64,000 bases of DNA from Bacteroidota bacterium (GCA_013697245.1 JACCXH010000001.1:62001-126000), one strand, 5' to 3'. Shown: positions 29,110 to 39,601, counted from the stretch's first letter. The notes: generated from the letters alone by a model not told the origin. Numbers and translations are program-made.

Positions 29110-30066
29110 ATGAAAAAATATACATACACTGAAAAAAAAGACACACGTTCGGGCTTTGGTGCCGGTTTATCGGAACTTGGAAAATCAAATCCAAATGTGG
29201 TAGCACTTTGTGCCGACCTTACCGGTTCGTTAAAAATGGATGCGTTCCAGAAAGAACATCCTGACCGATTTTTTCAAATTGGTATTGCAGAAGCCAATAT
29301 GATGGGCATTGCAGCAGGTTTAACTATTGGCGGCAAAATTCCTTTTACCGGAACCTTTGCCAATTTTAGTACCGGCCGTGTTTATGACCAGATCCGTCAA
29401 AGCATTGCCTATTCAGGAAAAAATGTAAAAATCTGTGCATCGCATGCCGGACTTACTTTAGGAGAAGATGGCGCCACTCACCAAATATTGGAAGATATTG
29501 GTTTAATGAAAATGTTACCGCACATGGTTGTAATTAATCCTTGCGATTACAATCAAACCAAAGCGGCAACTATTGCCATTGCTGCATATGAAGGCCCGGT
29601 GTATCTACGTTTTGGCCGTCCAACTATTCCAAACTTTACACCTGCCGATCAAAAATTCGAAATTGGTAAAGCAGTGATGTTGAATGAAGGAACCGATGTC
29701 ACCATTCTTGCAACAGGCCATTTAACCTGGAAAGCCATTGAAGCAGGAGAGGCTCTGGCGGCAAAAGGTATCAGTGCAGAGATCATCAATATTCATACCA
29801 TTAAACCATTAGATACTGACGCTATTTTAAAATCAATTTTAAAAACAAAATGTGTTGTAACGGCCGAAGAACATCAAATGAATGGAGGCTTGGGAGATAG
29901 TGTTGCCCAGTTCTTAAGTCGCAATAACCCAACACCACAGGAGTTTGTAGCCGTTAACGATTCGTTTGGAGAAAGCGGAACGCCGGATGAGCTTATGAAA
30001 AAGTATGGCTTAGACAGTGTGGATATTGTTAAGGCAGTTGAAAAAGTAATAACCCGTAAAAAATAA
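29110..30066 (+). CDS. transketolase C-terminal subunit
   Basis: LCADLTGSLKMDAF, RFFQIGIAEANMMGIAAGLT, GEDGATHQILEDIGLMKMLP, YLRFGRP. Confidence 0.93.
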   Translation: MKKYTYTEKKDTRSGFGAGLSELGKSNPNVVALCADLTGSLKMDAFQKEHPDRFFQIGIAEANMMGIAAGLTIGGKIPFTGTFANFSTGRVYDQIRQSIAYSGKNVKICASHAGLTLGEDGATHQILEDIGLMKMLPHMVVINPCDYNQTKAATIAIAAYEGPVYLRFGRPTIPNFTPADQKFEIGKAVMLNEGTDVTILATGHLTWKAIEAGEALAAKGISAEIINIHTIKPLDTDAILKSILKTKCVVTAEEHQMNGGLGDSVAQFLSRNNPTPQEFVAVNDSFGESGTPDELMKKYGLDSVDIVKAVEKVITRKK

Positions 30067-30070
30067 ATAA

Positions 30071-30235
30071 ATGAAAAAAGTAGCAGTGTATTTTATTCTT
30101 GCAGTAGCATTTGTTGCCTGCAATGTACCAAAGGATGGCGAACAGGAAAACATACCAACTAGTAAGTTAGAGGTGCTCACTAATTTGGGTGAAGATTCTA
30201 CAAATGTAATTATAGACACAACTGCGAAAAAGTAA
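30071..30235 (+). CDS. small lipoprotein (54 aa), absent from the ORF track
   Basis: MKKVAVYFILAVAFVACNVPKDGEQENIPTSKLEVLTNLGEDSTNVIIDTTAKK; lipobox FVAC; resembles the N-terminus of the next gene. Confidence 0.7.
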   Translation: MKKVAVYFILAVAFVACNVPKDGEQENIPTSKLEVLTNLGEDSTNVIIDTTAKK

Positions 30236-30244
30236 ATAAGGTGC

Positions 30245-30733
30245 ATGAAAAATATAGTAGCTTGTTCTTTATTAATTATAGCATTAGTATCCTGCAATAC
30301 CCCTAATAGTAGCGAACAAGAAAGCATTCCAAGAGGTAAGCCCGATGTATTGACGGCTTCAGCCAATGACGATAGTATAAAAGCAAATGAGAAGAAAGAC
30401 GAACTATCCAGGAAAGAAAATAGCAGATCGGCCGATAAAGCAAAGCCGCTTTTAATTGCCAGGGGTAGCGAACCAGGTTGGTATGCCGAATTTTTTATTG
30501 ACCATTTACGTTTGTTAATTGATAACGGAACGGATAGTTTGATCCTAGAAAAAGATTTTAGTGGTGTAGACAATGATCTTTATAGCACTACAATTGCTGA
30601 AAAGAACATTGCAATTTCTATTAATGACAAAACCTGTACCGAAGAAGGAAGCGGCGAAAAAAGAGAAAGAAGCATTTCTATAAAATACAACAATAAAAGC
30701 TACAAGGGTTGCGCAACTATTAATACAAAATAA
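30245..30733 (+). CDS. lipoprotein with COG3650-like domain
   Basis: Lipobox ALVSCN; ARGSEPGWYAEFF...AISINDKTCTEEGSGEKRERSISIKYNNKSYKGCA. Confidence 0.65.
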   Translation: MKNIVACSLLIIALVSCNTPNSSEQESIPRGKPDVLTASANDDSIKANEKKDELSRKENSRSADKAKPLLIARGSEPGWYAEFFIDHLRLLIDNGTDSLILEKDFSGVDNDLYSTTIAEKNIAISINDKTCTEEGSGEKRERSISIKYNNKSYKGCATINTK

Positions 30734-30749
30734 TTCATATCTTTAGTTA

Positions 30750-31589
30750 ATGAAGGTTGAAGTATTCCTGGCTTTTTTATTTCTATTCAGTTTAAATTTT
30801 CTCTCGCAGAATCAAAATTTATCTAACGGATATTTTGTGATTAAAACCAATGCTTCTTGTTTTATCGACTACGATCAGCAAAGATACGATCACGGTAATC
30901 CCAACTATAAAAGTCTGGGTAGCGGTAGTCGTGGTTTCCAGGAGCCATTTCTTATTTATACACAACTAAAACCTTTAAGATCCTACTTTCCTGGGGGCGA
31001 AATTAATTACTACTTAAGCCGTGATAATTTTTTTGGAATTAATGTGGGTTTGGCATTTTCTTATGATCAAACTTTTTATAGCGTTTCTTCTACTAAAAAA
31101 ATTTATACAGGGTCATCAGAAAGCTATCAACGCATAAACGCAAATGGCAAGGGTTGTTTGCTAAACAAAATGTTTAAATTTGTTTACGGATTTAATTTTA
31201 ATTCAAAAGGCGGATTTAATTTTTGTATACAGCCAATTAACCCTGAGTTTAGATTTATAAAAACTGGAAATTCTTTTATAACTAATGAAACACTTGAAGT
31301 ATTACTTTCCAAAAAGGTAAATTCTTACGGCGCAAGATTAGATTCAACTTCAACGGTCATTTCCTCCGAAAGAACAGACATTCAATTTATGAATTATAAA
31401 ACAAGATCAAATGTTAGCATATCCTTTCCAACATTATTTGGTATTGAACAAAAATTTAAGATGAAAAAAATAAATTATGTTGCAGGTTTAAGCGCTTCTT
31501 TCTCATTTCTTGAAACTTATGCGGTATTTAGGGTGTATTTTGGAATTTGTTTCGGTAACTTTAAAGAATCTTCACAACCCGGATATTAA
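30750..31589 (+). CDS. secreted / outer-membrane hypothetical protein
   Basis: Signal-like N-terminus VFLAFLFLFSLNFLSQNQ; alternating polar/aromatic strands. Confidence 0.6.
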   Translation: MKVEVFLAFLFLFSLNFLSQNQNLSNGYFVIKTNASCFIDYDQQRYDHGNPNYKSLGSGSRGFQEPFLIYTQLKPLRSYFPGGEINYYLSRDNFFGINVGLAFSYDQTFYSVSSTKKIYTGSSESYQRINANGKGCLLNKMFKFVYGFNFNSKGGFNFCIQPINPEFRFIKTGNSFITNETLEVLLSKKVNSYGARLDSTSTVISSERTDIQFMNYKTRSNVSISFPTLFGIEQKFKMKKINYVAGLSASFSFLETYAVFRVYFGICFGNFKESSQPGY

Positions 31590-31711
31590 CTACTGGATTT
31601 TTTTAGATATAGCCTTAAATCAGGCTTATATAGCAATAAAATAACCATTAAATAATTTCAAAGCTGTTCTAATTTTTTTACCTTAGATGTCGTTATTTTA
31701 AGAACTACACT

Positions 31712-33139
31712 ATGAGTCACTTTAATCGTACAAAAATTGTTGCAACCATGGGCCCTGCAACTGCTGATATTAACGTTTTGGAAGGAATGTTTAAAGAAGG
31801 ATTGGATATTTGCCGGATCAATTTTTCGCATGGCGATTATGAAGCCGTTTTACATACCGTTAAAAACATTCGCGAACTAAATAAAAAATTAAACCGTCAT
31901 GTTGGAATCTTAGCCGATCTACAAGGGCCAAAATTACGCATTGGTGTAATGAAAGATAATAGTGCCAATCTTATAAACGGCAATTTAATTTCTATTACAA
32001 CTAAAGAATGTGAAGGCGATGAACATACAATTTATATTACCTATCCGCAATTTCCGCAAGATGTAAAAGTTGGCGAAACTGTTTTAATAGATGATGGAAA
32101 AATTCATTTAAAAGTTATTGATACTAATGGAAAAGATCTTGTGCGTTGCGAAATTTTAGTAGGTGGAATTTTGTCTTCTAAAAAAGGAGTTAATTTACCA
32201 AACACAAAAATATCGTTGCCCTGTTTAACTATAAAAGATATCCGCGATCTTGAATTTGCATTGGAACAGGATTTTGACTGGATAGGTTTATCATTTGTAA
32301 GAAGTGTTACAGATATTGTTGAGCTAAAAGATATTATTAAACATAAAGGTAAACGCGCCCGTGTTATTGCAAAAATAGAAAAACCGGAAGCTATAAAAGA
32401 AATTGACAACATTATTGATGTAACCGATGGTATTATGGTGGCTCGTGGAGATCTTGGCGTCGAGTTGCCTATGGAGCAAGTGCCCTTATTGCAAAAAATG
32501 ATCGTTCAAAAATGTGTAGAGATTGGTAAGCCGGTTATTATTGCTACGCAAATGATGGAAAGCATGATCACCAGTTATACGCCTACACGCGCTGAGGTAA
32601 ATGATGTTGCCAATGCCGTGATGGATGGTGCAGATGCAGTAATGTTAAGTGCTGAAACCTCTGTAGGAAAATATCCTGTAAAAGTAATTGAAATGATGCG
32701 CCGTATTATTACACAGGTTGAAGAATTGGATAGCATCTATTACAAGGAGCACACGCCCCAAATTAAAACCATCACATATATAACCGACAGTATTTGTTAT
32801 AATGCCTGCTCACTGGCTCATCATGCCGGCGCGCAAGCTATCATCAGCATGACAAATAGTGGTTATACTGCTTTTAAATTATCGAGTCATCGGCCAAAAG
32901 CACATATTTTTATTTTTACAGATAACCAGCCGCTGCTAACTACGCTAAGTTTAGTTTGGGGCATCCGTGGGTTTTATTATAACAAATATGAAAGTACAGA
33001 TGATACTATAACCGACCTAAAAGATTTTGTGAAGACCAGGGGTTTTGTAAAAGATGATGATCTTGTCATAAATATTGCAAGTATGCCTATGAAAGAAAAA
33101 GGTAGAACCAATATGATGAAATTGAGTTATATAAATTAA
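31712..33139 (+). CDS. pyk: pyruvate kinase
   Basis: RTKIVATMGPAT, DICRINFSHGDY, VARGDLGVELP, VIIATQMMESMI, MDGADAVMLSAETSVGKYP. Confidence 0.97.
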   Translation: MSHFNRTKIVATMGPATADINVLEGMFKEGLDICRINFSHGDYEAVLHTVKNIRELNKKLNRHVGILADLQGPKLRIGVMKDNSANLINGNLISITTKECEGDEHTIYITYPQFPQDVKVGETVLIDDGKIHLKVIDTNGKDLVRCEILVGGILSSKKGVNLPNTKISLPCLTIKDIRDLEFALEQDFDWIGLSFVRSVTDIVELKDIIKHKGKRARVIAKIEKPEAIKEIDNIIDVTDGIMVARGDLGVELPMEQVPLLQKMIVQKCVEIGKPVIIATQMMESMITSYTPTRAEVNDVANAVMDGADAVMLSAETSVGKYPVKVIEMMRRIITQVEELDSIYYKEHTPQIKTITYITDSICYNACSLAHHAGAQAIISMTNSGYTAFKLSSHRPKAHIFIFTDNQPLLTTLSLVWGIRGFYYNKYESTDDTITDLKDFVKTRGFVKDDDLVINIASMPMKEKGRTNMMKLSYIN

Positions 33140-33849
33140 TGTGGTTAATAGCACCTAACATCAATTGTGTGCATGGCTTCTCTACCAGGCACCATGGTGT
33201 TTCCAAAGCACCATTCAATTCTCTTAACCTGGGTGGCTCTGAAGATGAGCCTCAAAATATTTTTAGTAACAGAAGATCGGCATTAGAGGCATTAAATTTA
33301 TCTATTGATAATTTATGTTACCTCAAACAAATTCATAGCAGCAAAGTAAATGTTGCAAAAGTCGGACAGCAGGAAGGCGATGCCTTGGTTAGTGATCAAA
33401 AAAAACTAGTGCTTGCTGTAAGTATTGCAGATTGTTACCCTTTATTATTTCACGATCCTATAAATAATATTATTGGTGCAGCGCATGCCGGCTGGAGGGG
33501 AACCGTGAATAAAATAGCAGAGAACACCATTAAAGAAATGCAAAAATTGGGCGCAGATGTAAAAAATATTAAAGTAGCTATTGGGCAAGGAATTTGTCAA
33601 ACCAATTTTGAAGTTGGAAACGAAGTAATAGAACAGTTTATAAATGCAGGTTTTCCTTCATACTGCTGGAAAGAAAATAAAATAAATCTTATTGCCTGTA
33701 ATAAATTTGTGCTGTTACAAAATGAAATTACTGATGAAAATATTTGGACTCTGAACCGTTGTACCTTCGAAGACGATTTTTTTAGTTATCGACGGGATAA
33801 GGGAAAGACCGGCAGAATGTGGGCTGTAATTGCCCTTTCAACACATTAA
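33139..33849 (+). CDS. pgeF: peptidoglycan editing factor / polyphenol oxidase (laccase domain)
   Basis: GFSTRHHGVS, QIHSSKV, ADCYPLLFHD, AAHAGWRGTV, NLGG. Confidence 0.94.
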   Translation: MWLIAPNINCVHGFSTRHHGVSKAPFNSLNLGGSEDEPQNIFSNRRSALEALNLSIDNLCYLKQIHSSKVNVAKVGQQEGDALVSDQKKLVLAVSIADCYPLLFHDPINNIIGAAHAGWRGTVNKIAENTIKEMQKLGADVKNIKVAIGQGICQTNFEVGNEVIEQFINAGFPSYCWKENKINLIACNKFVLLQNEITDENIWTLNRCTFEDDFFSYRRDKGKTGRMWAVIALSTH

Positions 33850-33881
33850 GATCAAAAATTGCCTTAAATGATTTTTTTTAT

Positions 33882-33889
33882 TATCTTTA
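33882..33889 (+). promoter_or_regulatory. TATCTTTA -7-like box with TTG 20 nt upstream (33859-33861), next to the TPR gene start
   Basis: Bacteroidota-type spacing; box ends 4 nt before ATG 33894. Confidence 0.4.
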
Positions 33890-33893
33890 AAAC

Positions 33894-34589
33894 ATGAGAT
33901 CGATCTTTTTATACTTACTTGTAATAGTTGGTTTGTTTGGCCAAGGGCAAACGGTTTTCTCTAAAGTAAGAGAATGTATACTTGTTAGCGCTTTTAAAAC
34001 CTCTTTGCATCAAATGGATTCTTGCATTGTAAAAAATTACCATAAAGACAGTGCTTTATATTACAAAGGGCTGATTTATTTAAAAATAAACAATTTAAAG
34101 GAAGCGCAAATCAATTGTGGTTTACTAATTAAAGGTTACCCCAATTTTTTAGAAGCACATTTTTTAAGCGGATCGATCTATTTTTCCGAAAAAAATTATC
34201 AAAAAAGTATAGATGAATTTAATATTGTTTTAACCAAACATCCAAACCACGTAAACGCTTTATATAATCGTTCGCTGGCTTTTGGCGCTTTGTCAAATTA
34301 CAAAAAAGCTATTGAAGACTTAAACACCTGCCTGTCTTCAAAACCTATGTATTCGCAGGCTTATTGCTACAGGGCTTCCTGCCACGAATCATTAGGCGAT
34401 CATACAAAAGCGATAAAAGATTACGAAACAACCATCAACATTGATCCAAAAAATTTTGATGCATATATAGACCTTGCTTACATCTATCATAAACAAAAAG
34501 ATAATGTAAAGTCCTGCGCAATAATTAACGACGCGATTAAATCCGGCTCGCAGGTAGCAGAAGAGATAAAAGAAACTTTTTGTAAATAA
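33894..34589 (+). CDS. secreted TPR-repeat protein
   Basis: Signal peptide; LYYKGLIYLKINNLKEAQINC, AYCYRASCHESLGDHTKAIKDYETTINIDPKNFDAYIDLAYIY. Confidence 0.85.
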   Translation: MRSIFLYLLVIVGLFGQGQTVFSKVRECILVSAFKTSLHQMDSCIVKNYHKDSALYYKGLIYLKINNLKEAQINCGLLIKGYPNFLEAHFLSGSIYFSEKNYQKSIDEFNIVLTKHPNHVNALYNRSLAFGALSNYKKAIEDLNTCLSSKPMYSQAYCYRASCHESLGDHTKAIKDYETTINIDPKNFDAYIDLAYIYHKQKDNVKSCAIINDAIKSGSQVAEEIKETFCK

Positions 34590-34592
34590 GAA

Positions 34593-35036
34593 TTATTTTT
34601 TTCCGGTACTCCCAAAGCCGCCTTCGCCGCGGTTAGATTCTTCCAGAACGGAAACTTGCTGCCAGCTAACTTGCTCATGTTTGGCAATTACCATTTGCGC
34701 AATGCGTTCACCATCATTAATAGTAAAATCTTCATTAGATAAATTCACCAACAAGACTTTTACTTCTCCTCTATAATCGGCATCAATTGTTCCGGGAGAA
34801 TTAAGCACAGTAATGCCATTCTTAAAAGCTAAACCGCTACGAGGTCTTATTTGTGCTTCATAACTATTAGGCAATTCAATAAATAAACCGGTTGGCACTA
34901 ATTGGCGCTGCAGAGGTTTTAAAATAATTGCTTCGGTAATATTTGCTTTAAGATCAAGCCCCGCTGCTTGTATGGTTGCATACTCGGGTAAGGCATGTTT
35001 TGATTGATTGATGACTTTAATTTGAAGAGTTGCCAT
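34593..35036 (-). CDS. dut: dUTP diphosphatase
   Basis: [48 protein letters not shown]. Confidence 0.96.
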   Translation of the reverse strand: MATLQIKVINQSKHALPEYATIQAAGLDLKANITEAIILKPLQRQLVPTGLFIELPNSYEAQIRPRSGLAFKNGITVLNSPGTIDADYRGEVKVLLVNLSNEDFTINDGERIAQMVIAKHEQVSWQQVSVLEESNRGEGGFGSTGKK

Positions 35037-36519
35037 TTGCGCGCAGTTTTTTCAGGTTAGGAAATTCTAATTTATAAACGAACCATGCAAATAAGATTAC
35101 AAACAAATTATTCAGTATTACCCTTAAAATTGTGTTTTCCATTCCGCTGTACGTTAACGAAATAAAATAAAAACCTAAGGCAATAACAAGATAGACAGTT
35201 ATTGCTTTTATATTATATTTTATAGGAAAATATTTTTGACCAAGAATGTAAGAAAGTACCATCATGCCTGCATAAGCTGCTAATGTTGCCCAGGCCGAAG
35301 CCACATAAGAATAGGTTGGCACAAAAATTACATTTACAGTAATGGTTATAATGGCGCCGACGATTGCAATAATGGCTCCGTATTTTGTTTGTCCGTTTAA
35401 CTTATACCAAATAGCTAAATTATATACCACACCCAAACATAAATTGGCGATCAATAAAATTGGCACTACACTTAAACCACTTCTAAAATTTGGGCCTATA
35501 AAAAGTTTTATCCAATCTAAATTTAAAGTGGTTGCCAAAAAAAGAAATAAACAAAAAATAATAAAGTACTTCATAATTGCTGCGTAAGACTTTGTTGAGT
35601 CTTTTTCTTTTGCTTTATTAAAAAAGAAAGGTTCTGCGGCAAACCTAAATGCCTGGATAAAGATCGTCATTAAGATGGCTATTTTATAACAGGCGCCATA
35701 AACACCCTGTGCTATCTGGGCTTCAGACTTATCTACAATTAATTTTTTAAGAATGATCCTATCAAGTGTTTCGTTGATCATGCCTGCAAAGCCTAAAATA
35801 ATTAATGGCCAGGCATAGCTTAGCATTTTTTTAAGCAACGCTGTATTTAAAGAAAATTTTAAGCCGGCAAATTGTTTTGATAAAAGAATTAATGTAAAGC
35901 AATTGGCTAAAAGATTGGCAAGAAAAGCATAACCAATGCCAATCTCGGGATTATAAATCGAGGCCATAAAATTTGTTTCGCCATTATCATAACTTGCTTT
36001 ACAAACTTTTAAGAAGAAAATAGTCAATCCAAAATTTACAATAACGTTGCTTAATTTTAAAATAGAAAATTTTAAAGCTTTATTTTCCAGCCTTAATTTC
36101 GCAAAAGGTATTGTAGTAATGGCGTCGCTACTTACGATCAGCACGCTCCAAATAATAAACTGCGGCAAATACAACGAATTTGGAGTTGATAATCCTTGTG
36201 CAATGGAGCCTGCAAATACCAGGAAGAGCAAACTAAAAAATACAGACGAAAGAATTAAAGAAAGCAGTGCGGTATTATAAACTTCCTGTTTGTTTTCGAG
36301 CTTAGAGCTGAAATTAAAAAATGTAGTTTCCATACCATAGGTAAAAATTACATTTAGAAAGGAAATGTAAGCGTATAGTTCACTATTAATTCCATATTCG
36401 GCTGCGGTAAAACCGTAAGTTAAAAGTGGCGTTAACAGGTAATTTAAAAACCGGGGAACAATTGTGCCCAAGCCATAAATAACAGTTTGTCCTGCCAGTT
36501 TTTTTATCCCGTCTGCCAT
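35017..36519 (-). CDS. polysaccharide biosynthesis / oligosaccharide flippase (MOP family)
   Basis: 12+ TM segments, [27 protein letters not shown]; overlaps dut by 20 bp. Confidence 0.88.
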   Translation of the reverse strand: MADGIKKLAGQTVIYGLGTIVPRFLNYLLTPLLTYGFTAAEYGINSELYAYISFLNVIFTYGMETTFFNFSSKLENKQEVYNTALLSLILSSVFFSLLFLVFAGSIAQGLSTPNSLYLPQFIIWSVLIVSSDAITTIPFAKLRLENKALKFSILKLSNVIVNFGLTIFFLKVCKASYDNGETNFMASIYNPEIGIGYAFLANLLANCFTLILLSKQFAGLKFSLNTALLKKMLSYAWPLIILGFAGMINETLDRIILKKLIVDKSEAQIAQGVYGACYKIAILMTIFIQAFRFAAEPFFFNKAKEKDSTKSYAAIMKYFIIFCLFLFLATTLNLDWIKLFIGPNFRSGLSVVPILLIANLCLGVVYNLAIWYKLNGQTKYGAIIAIVGAIITITVNVIFVPTYSYVASAWATLAAYAGMMVLSYILGQKYFPIKYNIKAITVYLVIALGFYFISLTYSGMENTILRVILNNLFVILFAWFVYKLEFPNLKKLRANGNSSN

Positions 36520-36672
36520 TTTATTAGCTCCAACTAATAAAGGTAAAGAATATGAGAAGATGCATTTTTGATTTAAACGTAAGATATCAACTAAAGATTG
36601 TAAACAGTAAATAAAGTGTTGCCCCTTCCGGGGTTAATGCCGTATTTCCGAAACCCTGGAGGGAGTCTTCTG

Positions 36673-37602
36673 TTACTTTTCCATTTCTTTGATCTGGTCT
36701 TCCAGGATTTTAATGCCTTCGGTAAAACTATGCGGGTTATAACCCAATTCTTTCTTTGCCTTATCAATAATAAAACCAGTTATTGGCGGGCGTTTAGCGG
36801 GTTGTTTAATATCTGCACTTTTACTGGGTTTAATTAAGCTTTTATCTAATTTATAATAATCTGCCACAACATGCGCTAACTCTAAAATGCTGTAATAATC
36901 TTTTCCGGAAATATTATAAATGCCTTTTGCTCTTTTTTGAGCAATTAAAATACAGCCATCTGCCAAATCCTCGGCTAGGGTTGGTGTTCTAAACTGGTCA
37001 TCTACAACATTAATGGTTTTACCCTGTTCTAAGTTAGATTTTACCCAAAGCACAATGTTACTGCGGCTCATATTATCTACAATACCATACACAAGTACCG
37101 TGCGGGCTATAGCCCAATCTATGGAACAAGCCATAACAATTTCTTCTGCGGCGAGTTTACTTTCTGCATAATAACTTAAAGGATTTGGCACTTCGTTCTC
37201 ATCCAGTGGACCATGCGTACCATCAAAAATAAAATCGGTGCTTAAATGAATAAAATGTGGTTTATAAAATGGCTCATTTATTTTTAATTCTTCCAACGCT
37301 TTTACCTGGTTGTGAACAGAGGTAACGTTCATGGCCCAGCAAGTTTCCTTCTCGGTTTCGCAGGCATCTACGTTGGTCATGGCAGCGGTATTAATAACAA
37401 CATCGGGTTGGTGTTTCGAAAAAACTTCTTCCACATTTTTAAGGCTGGTAATATCAAGGGTCTCATAAACATAACCGTCCTGTTTTACCAGCCTATTCCC
37501 TCCACGGGCAGTGGCAATGCAGGTTAAAGCTTTATTGTTTCTTAATTTATAAACCAGTTTTTGGCCAAGTAATCCGTTAGAACCTGTTATTAATATTTTC
37601 AT
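36673..37602 (-). CDS. SDR-family NAD(P)-dependent sugar reductase (dTDP-4-dehydrorhamnose reductase-like)
   Basis: ITGSNGLLGQKLV, DVVINTAAMTNVDACE, STDFIFDGTHGPLDE, YAESKLAAE. Confidence 0.88.
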   Translation of the reverse strand: MKILITGSNGLLGQKLVYKLRNNKALTCIATARGGNRLVKQDGYVYETLDITSLKNVEEVFSKHQPDVVINTAAMTNVDACETEKETCWAMNVTSVHNQVKALEELKINEPFYKPHFIHLSTDFIFDGTHGPLDENEVPNPLSYYAESKLAAEEIVMACSIDWAIARTVLVYGIVDNMSRSNIVLWVKSNLEQGKTINVVDDQFRTPTLAEDLADGCILIAQKRAKGIYNISGKDYYSILELAHVVADYYKLDKSLIKPSKSADIKQPAKRPPITGFIIDKAKKELGYNPHSFTEGIKILEDQIKEMEK

Positions 37603-37609
37603 TCTTTAA

Positions 37610-38185
37610 TTATTTTTTTAAAAAAAGTTTGGCGCTTTGTTCTAATTCTTTGAACCAGTTTTTACCATATTTACGGATCAAAGGTTCCTTTAAGAATTTA
37701 TAAACGGGTACATCTAACTTTGTGCCACATTCGCAGGCGGGTTTGCAAACATCCCATTTATCATAATTTACAGCATCGTAATCTTTATGTTTTGTAATGC
37801 GCACGGGATATAGATGACAACTAATAGGTTTTTTCCATTTAATTTCCCCGTCATAATACGCTTGTTCTATAGCACATTTAGCAATTTTATTTTCGTCAAA
37901 AAAAACAAAAGCGCATTCAGCGCCCGGACTAACTAAGGTTGTGGTATAATCGCCATCACCATCTATTACATAAGGCCCATGTTTTTCAATAGCTTTAATT
38001 CCTTTTTTAACCATGTAGGGTTTTACTTTATCTACAATAGATTCAAGTATCGAAAGTTCTTCTTTATCAAGTGGGGCTCCACTGTCGCCGGCAACGCAGC
38101 AAGCGCCTTTACAGGCATTAAGGTCGCAAACAAATTTCTTCTCTAAAAGATCTTCGCTTATTAATGTTTTGTCAATGGCTATCAT
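37610..38185 (-). CDS. DUF3109 family Cys-rich protein
   Basis: FVCDLNACKGACCVAGDSGAPL, KKPISCHLYPVR, CKPACECG. Confidence 0.85.
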   Translation of the reverse strand: MIAIDKTLISEDLLEKKFVCDLNACKGACCVAGDSGAPLDKEELSILESIVDKVKPYMVKKGIKAIEKHGPYVIDGDGDYTTTLVSPGAECAFVFFDENKIAKCAIEQAYYDGEIKWKKPISCHLYPVRITKHKDYDAVNYDKWDVCKPACECGTKLDVPVYKFLKEPLIRKYGKNWFKELEQSAKLFLKK

Positions 38186-38766
38186 GTTTCGTTGGGTAAA
38201 GATACGGAAGTAGCCTCAATGTTATTTATTTTTTGTAGAAGTTTTAGTTCTTTTAAATCTTTTTTACGTATTACAAATGTATTGCTCCACGTATCATGCC
38301 ATCCGAGGGTTGAAAGGCATGAGAACGCTTCAAACGGTACAACTCGGGATATTGACCGTAAAAAAATTTGTTTCGGGCTGGGTTTATTACCATATTCATC
38401 AACCACTATTCTTCCTAGTATTGCTTTTGCGGGTGAGGCTTGCATTGCCAGTTCAAAGATAAAATAATATAAAGGCTGAAAAATTAACCAGCTTACAAGT
38501 CTGTTATAAATATTAATGTTGGGATCATTTAAAATACCAAGATTTTGTGTTAAAGCAAGTATAACGCCCAAAACAATACCAATGCCGGCTTCAAAAATAA
38601 CTCTAAAAACATAATCTAAAAGCCAATGTCCAAACCTGGCCCAACCATCTACATAATTTACATCACGAAATCTATAAAGTTTTTTTTCTATAAAAACAGC
38701 TTCCCCATTAACTCTTTGTTTTCGTTTTTCGGTGTAAAACTCTTTGATCTCTGTAATCTTTTGCAT
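38182..38766 (-). CDS. RDD family membrane protein
   Basis: ARFGHWLLDYVFRVIFEAGIG, SPAKAILGRIVVDEYGNKPSPKQIFLRSISRVVPFEAF. Confidence 0.85.
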   Translation of the reverse strand: MQKITEIKEFYTEKRKQRVNGEAVFIEKKLYRFRDVNYVDGWARFGHWLLDYVFRVIFEAGIGIVLGVILALTQNLGILNDPNINIYNRLVSWLIFQPLYYFIFELAMQASPAKAILGRIVVDEYGNKPSPKQIFLRSISRVVPFEAFSCLSTLGWHDTWSNTFVIRKKDLKELKLLQKINNIEATSVSLPNET

Positions 38767-38791
38767 GGAAAGAGGGGCAAATTAAGAATAG

Positions 38792-39601
38792 TTAATTAAC
38801 AGCCATTATTTGTCCCATATAGGATCCAAGGTGCTTTTCAAGGATCAGATGATAATTCTTGTTTTTTTTAAATGCGGTAAAAAACTCGTTAAATAAGATC
38901 TTTTGATTGCAGCCTTTTGGTAAAATAAAACCAAATTCTTCTTTTGTTTGAATTAATGGTTTTTGAATTTTTACAAACTTGGTAGGATTGTTTTTGACGT
39001 AGAACCAAAAAGTAATAGCATCTACATAGCCAAAATATAAAATATTACGCGCTATTTCATCCAGTATTTTTGTGCCGCTTGGTTCTGCAATTAATTTTAG
39101 TTCGGGCAGGTAACTTTTTTTAATTTCGTTTACGTATTTATTTAAAGTGGTATTTGTAACCGTTAAGGCTGTCATACTGCCAAAGGTTTTAATTATTTCA
39201 GGCTGTGTTTTTGCTTTTATATCTGTGGCATTTCCATTAGATATGCAGAAAGCAACATTTTTTAAATAAGAAGTTGTAAACTCTATCTCTTTAGATTTTT
39301 CGGGAGCTATGGTAACGGCCCCAAGACCAATGGTATTATGCGATGAATTTTTTACACTTGCATAAAACAGCTCAGGATCTGTAAAAGCAATATATTTTAA
39401 TATAGGATTTGTTTTTTTTACTGTTTTTTGCCATAGCAAATATTCATTAATGATATCCACCTCTATTCCTTTAGGGGAGCTACCTTCGAGAGTGGCAAAG
39501 GGTGGATGGTCCAGGTAATGAATATAAAGTGTATCATTCGCTTGTGAAAAGCAACAAATGCTACAAAAGCATACAAAAATTATGGCCGCTACACTTTTCA
39601 A
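38792..39601 (-). CDS. periplasmic substrate-binding protein (family 3-like)
   Basis: Signal peptide; LYIHYLDHPPFATLEGSSPKGIEVDIINEYL; GLGAVTIAPEKSKEIEFTTSYLKN. Confidence 0.8.
   Translation of the reverse strand: MKSVAAIIFVCFCSICCFSQANDTLYIHYLDHPPFATLEGSSPKGIEVDIINEYLLWQKTVKKTNPILKYIAFTDPELFYASVKNSSHNTIGLGAVTIAPEKSKEIEFTTSYLKNVAFCISNGNATDIKAKTQPEIIKTFGSMTALTVTNTTLNKYVNEIKKSYLPELKLIAEPSGTKILDEIARNILYFGYVDAITFWFYVKNNPTKFVKIQKPLIQTKEEFGFILPKGCNQKILFNEFFTAFKKNKNYHLILEKHLGSYMGQIMAVN

Noticed and set aside
30010-30573. 187-aa minus-strand ORF across the two small lipoproteins
   Set aside because: Antisense to two plausible plus-strand lipoprotein genes and to the transketolase end; low-complexity Ser/Phe composition.
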